Positions 54,784 through 64,000 of a stretch of 64,000 bases of DNA are shown piece after piece (positions within the stretch are counted from its first letter, which is position 1; each line of letters begins with the position of its first letter). Location: the NCBI RefSeq assembly GCF_019393635.1, contig NC_057861.1, forward strand, positions 362,436,453 to 362,500,452. The letters are read 5' to 3'. Both the position numbers and the translations under genes were made by a program. The notes below the pieces were generated by a model. It searched no databases. It had not been told where the DNA came from and saw only the letters and a list, made by a program, of their open reading frames with translations. This stretch comes from Dromiciops gliroides (lineage: Eukaryota; Chordata; Mammalia; Microbiotheria; Microbiotheriidae).

Positions 54784-57700
54784 TTTGAAAAATAGTCACC
54801 AAACATTAAGTTGCATAGCATCACTTATGAATTATCCACATGGTGTTTGTTTGATTGTATGATGGTAAACATGTGGGTCAATTATAGAGCATTATTTATA
54901 AAAAACCTTTGTTTTCCTTTTTCATATTCGCATGAAGGATCATCTTGATGCTTGTGTTGATTATTCTTGAAAAAATTGGGAAAGATGGGAAAGGAGGAAG
55001 CATATGGAACTCTAATTGTTTTGTGAGATCATAATCTTTGGCTGTCTTCCTCTATAAGATATCCAAATTGGTTTTGCTCTTGGTTTCTATATCTTTTTGT
55101 TCACAAGGATATCAAGTGGGTCCTGGATGATGGTGGCTTCTATATGCTCTTTGGGTCTCCTTGTTATTGCAAATTATTTATATCATAAAGCTTTATCAAA
55201 CATTTATAATTTGTGCTGATGTTTGTTCTCGTCCATTCAGTTCCATTTTTTGTACCACTAGCTTATTAAAATAGGTAGAATTGGAGAGTTCTTTAAATAA
55301 CACACCATATTTTTTTAAAAAAAGTTTTTCTTCTAGTTTTATATGAATTTTTATTTTTTAAAAGCCTGACTGTTCATAGGTAGCTGATTCAAGAATCACC
55401 CATATCATTAATGAGCCACTGAATATCTGCTTATATATAATCAATTTCGTTTTTGTTATATTACTTGGTGCTTTCTATAGCGTATATTTTCTAACTCTTT
55501 TTTGAAGTACAGCCCTGTCCTATCTCATTTCTTACTCTTGAAGCATATTTTCTCACATGTTTTTCATCATATTCCCTTGTGTCCACTCGTAGATTGCAGT
55601 CATGAATTATCAAAGTATATGCATATTTAAATTGGAAGGTCTTATTGACCTGCATAAATTTCTCTACAAAAACAAATTTTTCTGCAAAAGGCATAAGTAG
55701 ATAGGCTATAATTTTTGTGATGATAATTTTCAAATGCTTATTATGGGCACTTCAATATGAAATAACCAAATGCCTCATTAAATAATATTTTCAATTTTTG
55801 TGGATGCATAAGAGATTGATTCCATCAACTCATTTATTGGCTTGCCCAGGGAGAACCTGTGAGTTTTCCTTCAATGTATCTACCCATTTCTTTTGACTTT
55901 TGACTTTACTTTTACTAAGCACATCAAGGTTACTTTTAATTCCTACCATCTAGTCATTAGGCAAAGATGTCATATCTGGAGTACGAAGAGCTAAATTAAG
56001 ATTTATAGATAATATAAATCTAGGTGATTCTAAATGCACTTTGCCCTCTTATTGAAGAAGCTGCTGCCATCACCGCAGAAGGGGAAAGGTGATGCACAGG
56101 ACTTGGAATGTTTTGTATTTTTCTTTATTTCGTGAGATGCCATGACCAGAGAATTCATTTTCAAGTGGTCAGCTTACTATTTGTGATATATGTATGCATA
56201 TAAAGCAATTAGTACCACATATTTACATATATAACAACAAAAATCTAAAAAACCCTTTAAACCAAATTTTCTTTGTCAAAACAAACTATTTTTACAATTT
56301 GTGACAAATAACATATCTGAGTACAAAAGACTGTGTTAACTTTCAAAAATAAAGATACTTAGAAAATCCAGACCTATATGAAAAAGCACAGTGTTAATTT
56401 TTTTTAATGAATCAAGCTTTTGATTGATCTAAACACATTTAGATTCTTTGCAATAAAGATGTGAGGGTCATTATTTTTCATTAAAGTCTCTCTAAGGGTC
56501 TGTTTTTGAATACTTGCTTCACTGGGCTCTTTACTATGATCAAATGAGATAATATGCATAAAGTACTTTGCAAACTTGGAGTACCATATAAATTCAGCTA
56601 CTGCTATTGCTATTGCTATACTATATATTTTCTACTTGAAAAACAACAGAGAACTACTCTGACATCTCTGGCAGGAGAGAAATAGAATTGTCACTCACAC
56701 TGGGGGTATGAGATTTATGAATATGGGAAATCTTGATGTTCCAAAGTCAGAAATAGTATCTTTACAGGTAATGATTGGTTTCCAAATAAATATTCTACTG
56801 AATTACACTATCCATGGGCAATTTATAGCTTCTGAATTGATATGATTCACTTGTATAATTCACTTCTTTTCCTTCAATTAATTCATATAATTAAAGAACC
56901 ATAAATTGAAAAGTAAACTTTAAAAATAGTCTTTTTTATGTGGAGTGTTACAGTGCATGATCTTTAATTGAAAAAAAAACACTTTGAGCTCTCTTTAATT
57001 TTATTAAAATAAGTGCCCTGCACATGGCAAATATTCTTTTAACCATATTGAGCTTTTCACATGAAAAGAGAACCATTTTCAGAAAAAATTACAAAAAAAT
57101 AAAAAAAACCCTGCCATTTCAATAATTTTCTTTCCATATTTTCTACATTAAATATTAGGTGACTTTGTGCCCCAAGGCTGTGTTTACAAAATGTGAAAAC
57201 AAATTGATTCAGTCAAGTCAGTTAAATAATCAGTCAAACCTGTTTGGCATCATCTAAACTAAACAGGTGGCTGATTGACTATGTTTTTTCTAATTTTTAC
57301 TGGTTGTTTTGCTATTGAGTCACTGACAACCTTGGACCTACTTTCCCCTTTGAAGGGTTTTTCCTGTTAGCTTTCATACACTTATGACCTTGGATCCAAA
57401 ATATGACAAAACAAAATGTATATGAGTATGTGTGTGTACATGTGTGCAATTGTATGTATCTATTGAGAGATCTCTCTTTACATATATGATAATGTATATA
57501 AATGTGTGTATATATAAAACTGGGAACAATTCTATTTCTAATAAAATTGAATAATTACACTTATTGTGATTCTCAAGTTTAAGGTTAAATAAAAATCTAT
57601 CCCACCCGCTTCCTTAGTTGTAAATTATGACACACTATATTTGCTTATGCCAATCTTATAATTTATAGCAACAATCAATCAATTCTGTCAGGTAGCAGCT

Positions 57701-58794
57701 ATATTAATTATCTTGTCCAGTACTGTCCCCTCTAATTATATTAAGAGACATTTCCAGGGCACCAGTCATAGTGCATTTTTAATACAACTATATGGAAAAT
57801 CAATAAATTCATTCACCATTCAGTGGTCCTCTTAAAAATGGCTTCCTTTTCCAATGCATTTCATTTTATATTGCTTCTTTTATCAGACACATAAAATATA
57901 AGTACATTTTCCATATAAGACTTTCATGGCTGCAATCTAGGAACAAATACTATTGATTATATTGAGATTTTCTTCTTTGACACTCTCATACCTTCAAAAC
58001 ACAATAGCCGACCAACCTAGAGAACCGTTTCCTCCCCCAACCCCAATATGCTCCAACTCTAAGTTCTGTTTTGCCATCAGACACCCCACAATCATTATGA
58101 TAAATCAAAAGCTTCCAGAACATTGAATACCTTGAAAACTAGCCAGTACCTGCACTTAGGAGAAAAGGTTGAAAATAAATAAAAACAAAACCAGGGCGAT
58201 CCAGGCTTTCAAAAGCATTAAAGGCAGCACCACTGTGATCTTTGTACCACTGCTGAGGAACAGAAGAAAACATTTCACATTTCTGGCACTGCTAATGACA
58301 ACACAGCAACTGAAAGAAAGCATTAATTTCTGTGAGGAGCATTAGGACAGTAGACCTCCCACAGGGCTCACTCAGTTACTGACTCTGCACAGCTGCCTTC
58401 TCAGTGGGCGTTCTACATCATGCTGTGAGAGCAGACAGAAAATGACCATAATGCATTTGTTCATGAAGACAGTTTTCTTCACAATGATAGAAAGGTACTG
58501 TTCAATTAGTGCTCCAACCTTCTGTCTTCCCACAATTTTTCCTACTTTTTTCTTGCTCATTGTAAAAAAAAAAAAAAGTCAGCTAAAAGGCCTTGAAGTT
58601 TAAATGACGATGGCAGAATGATCAATTTACTGAAATCAATCTTGGTTGGAGGAATTAGAAATGGAGTGGATACTTAAATCAATAATGAGTATGTCTATAT
58701 GCACAAGGGGCATTAATGCTTAATCATTTGCTCATCTAAACCTGAATGTGCTACATACTGCATAACTGAATGCAAAGTGTTTTTTATGAAATAA
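54784..58794. other. repeat-poor stretch of about 4 kb
   Basis: Only one MIR tail (56525-56620) is recognised. No exon-like structure could be supported. A 62-codon minus frame at 58372-58560 (MSKKKVGKIVGRQKVGALIE...) is basic at its start but matches nothing I know. Confidence 0.35.
56525..56620 (+). repeat. MIR 3' fragment
   Basis: 'gatcaaatgagataatatgc' and 'aaagtactttgcaaac'. Confidence 0.6.
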
Positions 58795-58950
58795 TTTTGT
58801 GTTCTTGGGCAAGCAAGTCATTTCACTTCTCAGGGGTTTAGTTTTGTTACCTCTAAAATGAAGGAGAATTGAGCAACTATATTACTTGCAAAGTTCCTTC
58901 CAGCTCCATCTAGGGAATCATAACATCTATGATATTATCGAAACCTTTTG
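58795..58950 (+). repeat. MIR fragment
   Basis: 'gtcatttcacttctcagggg' and 'caaagttccttccagctcca'. Confidence 0.6.
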
Positions 58951-58984
58951 TGATGGAACTGTATTAATTTTCTAAATAAAAATA

Positions 58985-59090
58985 ATTAATGCCATTTATT
59001 TTTTATTAACTTCATTTCCAAATACATCCGTATTTCTCTCCATCAACTGGGCTTTCCTTATAAACAAATGTTAAAAAAGAAAGGTTAAAA
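58985..59090 (-). repeat. unnamed dispersed repeat (copy 3 of 3)
   Basis: 'ttattaacttcatttccaaa' then 'gtatttctctccatc' and 'ttccttataaacaa'. Most diverged of the three copies. Confidence 0.4.
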
Positions 59091-59830
59091 AGAAAATAAA
59101 GAAAATGAACTTATTTTTGATTATGTTATGTTGAATAGATAGTATTCCTTACCTCATCATTGAAGATGTCTTTGTGGCCATATTCAGCTTTCCTGAGTTT
59201 AATTTTAGAAAAAAATAGTTAAATTAACCATAGCCATTAATGCTTTGAGTTTACCTGATATGCCAAATCATAAATTTTAGTTAACTTTTAACTTTCACCT
59301 GTTATTTTAGAAAGTCTGATATATCAAATATAATTTCCCTGAATCCTGATCTTTCTTCCTCTAACTAGATTGCTTATGATACCTTTTTTCAGCAATAAGA
59401 TACATAAATACTGTCACCCTTGTCTTGACTCTACACTTTCTTCAGGAAGTGGTCCTTCTTTTTCTTTGTAAAGCAATTACATTATTAAAAAAATCCTTGA
59501 ACTACCTTGCAAAAAAAAAAAGAATTATAAGTTTAAATAAAACCAGTATTGCATTTCATGATTCTAATATCCATTTTTATCCACCATCTATAGGGGGAAC
59601 TCTATGCATTTGAACTCACATGAAAACCACAGGAATGAAGGAAGTCAAAGGGCTGTAAGCTCATTTGAACCAAACTTCTATCACCTCTCTTGAATGACTG
59701 TAGCCATTGATTTCTGTAGCTCTAATAGTTACTCAAAGTGAAATATGATCAGAAAATGGACCCTTGTGTACCTCTCTCTTGATCTATGGTGGTATTTTCT
59801 GGTTATATGTCCAAGAATTTGATGCACTAT
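59091..59830. other. no recognised feature
   Basis: AT-rich sequence without a supported gene or repeat. Confidence 0.3.
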
Positions 59831-60300
59831 TGTAAGGGGGGCTAAAATTCTATCTAGTCTGTCTAAAATACCTGAGTGGTCGCCAATAAATTATAAGCTT
59901 TAGCAAGAGATTAGACTTTTAAGCATTTATTAAGGAGAATAGAGAATTTGGTGAAGAGAAAGAGAAAGACCTAGATTCATCTATTAAAGGGAGAGAGCAT
60001 TCCTAGCTCCTCTCTCCACCAGAGTCCACACAAAAGAGCCAGAGCATCTGCCTTATTCCTTCTTCCTCCCACAAGCAAACATCACTTCCTGACGCCAAAG
60101 AAAAGCTGCATGGCCTTGCCCTCAAAGGCCTTCTCCTCATTGGTGGAGCTTTCCTACAGTAAGTCTCCAGCAGGTGACATCATTCCAATCGTTACAGTCC
60201 CCCCTTTGTTTCTTCAAGAAACGGGATGTTCTCGACTTTGATTCGAAAAATTCCTTTAAACATAGCAATCAGCGTTTCTCCCACTTACTTCCTTGTTTCT
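59831..60300 (-). mobile_element. ERV fossil: 3' LTR plus a short internal remnant
   Basis: The LTR spans 59831-60196 (TGTAAGGGGG...GTTACA; on the minus strand TGTAAC...CCTTACA) with AATAAA at 59926-59931 (minus). Next to it, 60197-60208 read on the minus strand gives a polypurine tract AAAGGGGGGA, as expected just upstream of a 3' LTR. About 100 bp of presumed internal sequence follows, then L2. Shares its polyadenylation and 3' segment with the LTR at 11664-11893. Broken and partial. Confidence 0.72.
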
Positions 60301-60507
60301 GTGGAGGGCATCCCCTTCAGCACCAGGGTTCATAACCTTATTATTTACTCAGCTTTCTTCTTCTTTACTTCCCATCTCCAACCATATCCAGTCAGTTGCC
60401 AAGCCTTGCACATTTTACTGGCACAACTTCCTTACATTTATGTTCTTTTCTCCACTCACAACAGCCACCACCAATAGTATAGGCCCCATTACATGGAAGG
60501 AGGTGAG

Positions 60508-60560
60508 GTACAGCAGAAAAGGTACTGGCTCTGTTATCAGCAGACCTAGGTTCAAATCTT
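60508..60560 (+). repeat. MIR 5' fragment
   Basis: 'agaaaaggtactggctctgt' and 'cagacctaggttcaaatctt'; cut by the SINE insertion. Confidence 0.55.
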
Positions 60561-60707
60561 TTTTTTTTTTTTCGTGGGGCAATGAGGGTTGTGAGCTGCC
60601 CAGGGTCACACAGCTAATAAGTGTCAAATGTCTGAGGCTGGATTTGAACTCTGGTCCTTCTGTATTCAGGGCCAGTGCTTTATCCACTGTACCACCTATC
60701 TGCGCCC
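60561..60707 (-). mobile_element. tRNA-like SINE with 16-bp TSD
   Basis: TSD cctaggttcaaatctt at 60545-60560 and 60708-60723, perfect. It inserted into the B-box region of a MIR. Confidence 0.93.
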
Positions 60708-60723
60708 CCTAGGTTCAAATCTT

Positions 60724-60950
60724 GAGGCAGCTAGGTGACAGTGGATAGAGTGCTGGGTCTAGAGTCAGGAAGATCTGAGTTCAAATGTGGCCTCAGACAC
60801 TTACTGGTTCTGTGACTTTTGGCAAGTCACTTAATCTCTGTCTCAATTTCCTCAACTATAAAGTAGGGATGATAATAGCACTTGCCTTGCAGGGTTGCTG
60901 TGAGGATCAAATATGTTAATATTTATAAAGTCCTTAATAAATGCATATTT
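60724..60950 (+). mobile_element. MIR/THER1-type CORE-SINE
   Basis: 'gaggcagctaggtgacagtg' through 'cagggttgctgtgaggatca' to 'cttaataaatgcatatt'. Nearly full length. Confidence 0.85.
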
Positions 60951-61101
60951 TCTTCTTCTTGCTTTCCCTCTCTGACATAATCATATACTACTGCAATTTC
61001 CTCCTAATTTACCTCTAATCTTTTAACCCTCTTCAATCCATCATTCACAGAACTGTCAAGATGCTATTCCTAGCTAAGTCACTGTCCTCCTCAAGAAACT
61101 T

Positions 61102-61257
61102 TTTTTTGGGGGGGCAGGGCAATGAGGGTTAAGTGACTTGCCCAGTGTCACACAGCTAGTTAAGTGTCAAGTGTCTGAGGCTAAATTTGAACTCAGGTAC
61201 TCCTGAATCCAGGGCTGGTGCTTTATCCACTATGCCATCTAGCTGCTCCTCCCCCCG
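61102..61257 (-). mobile_element. tRNA-like SINE
   Basis: TSD tcaagaaactt / tcaggaaactt at 61091-61101 and 61258-61268 (one mismatch). Confidence 0.9.
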
Positions 61258-61529
61258 TCAGGAAACTTAAGTGCCATGCCCCGCATTGTCCTTTAAGATA
61301 AAATCCAAATTCCTCAGTTTGGTACCTCAAGCACTTTACAAACTGACTCCAGGTACATCTGTAGGCTTATTGCATGCAACATTTTTTTATGTAAGCTGCA
61401 TTCTATCCAAATTGGTTTAATTGCTATTCCCTCAAACACAATATCCTGCCTTTTTTCTTTGAAACTTTTTATAGGTCAGATCCAGAGGTATGCTGGTAAA
61501 ATGTTTAATAACCAGCTTTCAAAAAAGTA

Positions 61530-61640
61530 AGTAAGTACTTAATATGTAGCATGCACCATGCTAAACTGCAGGGATAAAAAAAAGGGTTCAAGACAGTCTC
61601 TGCCCTCTAGGAGCTTACAATTTAATGGATTACAATCTAT
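61530..61640 (-). repeat. L2 3' tail, antisense
   Basis: 'aagtacttaatatgtagcat' and 'cctctaggagcttacaattt'. Confidence 0.55.
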
Positions 61641-62820
61641 TTTAATAAATGCTTACTGAATGAATGAATGCCAATAGAACCCCTCTAACAGGATACTGTT
61701 GGGGCTTTTATTTAGGATTAACTCTAGGGTTAGACTATCCCAGAAGACAATTGCCTGTGCTCTTTGAATAACTTGAAGTTTTATAAGTCAATCAACTTGA
61801 GGAAAAAAAACAAGTGTCTTTACAATGCCTATTCAGGGTTAATCATTTTTTCTTTAGTAGGAAACACATTAATAACCAAAACTTATCCATTGTGTTCAAG
61901 AACCTTATAGCAGAAACTTTGTATATATAGGTCAAAGGCAGTTAAGGAAACCTGGGTCCTAGGCCCAAATTTGTCTTTAGTATTGTGACTTTAGGTAAGT
62001 GACACAATTGTCTGTGATGAAACTATGTCTGTGCAATGAAATGCAGACATTGCTTATGCATCGTTTATTCTATTCAACTGACTATATGTACAAGCTGCTT
62101 CCTCTAACTAGCAGCTACTGTTAAGCAAATAAGATGCTTTTGAGGTAACACTTTTTTTTGATGTGATACCAGTTTTTTTAATTACCTTATTTCTGAGATT
62201 TTCATGTATTATGATCTGGGTGGCAGGTGACATGTGAAAGCTCTTTGTAATTCTTTAGGGGGGATTTTTCTCGATATGGGCTATAAACTATTCCATTAAC
62301 TGACCTTCCTGATAAGAATACAGCACAGAGCCAAAATAATTCCATTAACATTGAGCTTGGTCTGACAGATCTAATATTCAACACAGACTGGTTTGGTAGC
62401 GCTGTACAATTGTATGATCATGGATCTGTTCCCCTGACACAATGTAGCCTCAGTGGAGGCTTAAAGATTTGGTTTTGAGTGCTGCTAAGAGGAAATCATA
62501 TGCAAAATGATGTAATTCCATTTGAGGAAGAGTGGACCATTATGGATGAGATGAAAATGGGCCAGGCTATTGACCTCAAATTAATTGTAGGTGTAATTTT
62601 ATTTTTATTTTGCCATTGCATCCCACATAGTAGGAGATTCTGGCCATAATTCAAGAATACACCTTTGACCAGTGCTGCTATTACTGTATTTTTCTCCTTT
62701 CTCTTGGCTAAGATGCAGTCATATGTATGTTTATAATTATTATGAGAGGATTAGGAATTGAGAAGATGAGGAGGTAACAGGACTAGAAACAGAAGGTAAA
62801 CAAATCAGGGGATCAGAGAG

Positions 62821-62851
<31 letters not shown>

Positions 62852-63359
62852 GGGGAGAAGGCTCAATTAATATAAAAGGTAAATAAAACAGACCATTTGG
62901 GGGAGTAGAGAGGATACAGAGAGGACAGGAAGTGGTAAGAAGGAAGTTTGTGGTGGAAGGATGATTATGCTTGGGGCTTGGGTGCTGAGAAAACTAATGG
63001 GATAGAGCAGTGAGAGCAGCTATTAGCAACACCAAGCATACCTTCTCCCTGCCCCACTCCAATTAAACATCATCTCTGAATCATAGAGAAGTACCTTGAA
63101 AATTGAAAGTTCAAGCTCTTGCTTCCTAACAGCAAAATAGCTTGTAAAGGGCCCATGGGCCACAGCACATATAAGGAAGAGCTTTCCTATGTCATCTCCC
63201 AGGTTCTTTGTTGCCTGGGAAACAGACCTCAGACAATTTAGTCAATTTTGAATGGAACATTATGAGATGAATCCCCTGGTTAATGTAATCCCTATAATAT
63301 CCTTAATTTTTTTTAAAAAAGCCCTTATTTTTAATTCATTAAAAGTTTCATTTTTTTTT
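61641..63359. other. mostly unassigned sequence
   Basis: A MIR-like scrap near 61940-62035 (+) and a GACA microsatellite at 62827-62851. No gene supported. Confidence 0.35.
62827..62851. repeat. (GACA)n microsatellite
   Basis: About six GACA units. Confidence 0.93.
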
Positions 63360-63498
63360 TTTGGTGAGGCAATTGGGGTTAAGTGACTTGCCCAGGGTCA
63401 CACAGCTAGTAAGTGTCAAGTGTCTGAGGCTGGATTTGAACTCAGGTCCTCCTGAATCCAGGGCTGGTGTTCTATCCACTGTACCACCTAGCTGCCCC
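63360..63498 (-). mobile_element. tRNA-like SINE
   Basis: Flanks aaagtttcattttt and aaagtcccattttt form an imperfect TSD. Low-divergence minus copy with the 'gtgaggcaattggggttaag' tail type. Confidence 0.9.
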
Positions 63499-63853
63499 CA
63501 AAGTCCCATTTTTTATCTATGTTTGACCACCCAACGAAGACACCCAGCCCCTTGGTTTTCTCCTATTCAACATAGCAAGTTCTATTCCTAAGATTATAAC
63601 ATAATAGCTGTCATATTATAAATATTTATGTAGCAAACTAATAATTTTGCAGGGGCTCTACTGGGCTATTTTGATATTTTTTTAATGAAGACTTAAAAAC
63701 AATTATAGGTGTGAAGGTTTGGGGTCATGGACCTTTGCTATGGTGTAAGACATGCTGACAAGTGCTGTCAACCTCTGCACTCCCACAGTGCTTCTAAGTG
63801 TTTTTTAGAAACTTATTGGAGCTTTTGGACATTTATATGGTTGGGCCATTCTT

Positions 63854-63903
63854 TTTTTTTTTTTTTAGTGAGGCAATTGGGGTTAAGTGACTTGCCCAGG
63901 GTC
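63854..63903 (-). mobile_element. severely 5'-truncated SINE insertion (about 50 bp)
   Basis: Only poly-T and the last ~35 bp of the SINE (up to 'gcccagggtc') are present. The flanks atggttgggccattctt (63837-63853) and atggtcgggccattctt (63904-63920) are a 17-bp TSD with one change. Confidence 0.92.
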
Positions 63904-64000
63904 ATGGTCGGGCCATTCTTAAGGACAGGTGACATGAGAAAAGCTGAAAAGGGAAATGGAAGAGGCTAGGAATATTAGTCCACATCCTCAGAAAGTCTCA

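Larger units (their letters stand above)
60300..61500 (+). repeat. L2 LINE ORF2 remnant broken by SINEs
   Basis: Sense L2 at 60300-60480 ('tccagtcagttgccaagcct') and 60955-61500 ('aagataaaatccaaattcct', 'tacaaactgactccagg'). SINEs at 60561, 60724 and 61102 interrupt it. Confidence 0.6.

Noticed and set aside
58372-58560. small basic 62-codon open frame as a microprotein gene
   Set aside because: Length is within chance, no splice or conservation evidence, and no family recognised.
1-64000. an undescribed defence, toxin or metabolic gene system
   Set aside because: No intact gene cluster of any kind is present; the sequence is repeat-rich mammalian noncoding DNA.

Overview
The window is typical nuclear DNA of a marsupial mammal. 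The basis is repeat recognition by eye: about twenty copies of a tRNA-like SINE with A-box and B-box motifs and 7-17 bp target-site duplications (TSDs), (CAA)n-tailed SINEs of the RTE-mobilised type, MIR/THER1-type CORE-SINEs, long L2 and L3/CR1 remnants, L1, RTE, and LTRs unlike placental ones. The DNA is AT-rich and CpG-poor and shows no intact protein-coding gene. Species is not resolved; the SINE tails fit an Australian-type marsupial (WSINE-like), but the South American opossum shares related families.

Layout. 0-14 kb: an L1 3' end, a THOC7 processed pseudogene (3.1-3.8 kb, minus), SINEs, L2 pieces, a BovB-like RTE scrap (8.5 kb), another L1 3' end and an LTR remnant. 14-24 kb: an LTR inside a MIR, a hAT-type MITE with a perfect 8-bp TSD (17.2 kb), several SINEs, L2, and a 7SL RNA pseudogene (23.7 kb). 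24-36 kb: L3/CR1, L2 and MIR fragments, a roughly 3 kb minus-strand L2 carrying two SINEs and a solo LTR, then a minus-strand L1 with a perfect 16-bp TSD (31.8-36.0 kb) that was itself hit by a different LINE (RTE-like, 33.3-35.35 kb). 36-47 kb: a second hAT-type MITE, low-repeat DNA, a candidate dead exon (40.6 kb), and a four-layer nest at 42.4-45.3 kb (L3/CR1 hit by a 5'-complete, internally deleted L1, hit in turn by a solo LTR and apparently a SINE). 47-64 kb: a second 7SL pseudogene (49.0 kb), a TATC microsatellite, an L3/CR1 piece, a repeat-poor stretch (54.8-58.8 kb), an LTR with an adjoining polypurine tract (59.8 kb), and a cluster of SINEs in an L2.

How it works together: there is no operon or pathway here. 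The region is best read as an intergenic or deep-intronic archive of several retrotransposition machineries. L1 explains the poly(A) SINEs, THOC7, the 7SL copies and a tail-only insertion. RTE-type enzymes explain the CAA-tailed SINEs. L2 probably served the MIRs, and hAT transposase the two MITEs. I found no undescribed functional system. The observations most worth checking are the RTE-in-L1 nest, the ORF2-less L1, the two 7SL copies, the hAT MITEs, the tail-only insertion and the exon-like block at 40.6 kb.
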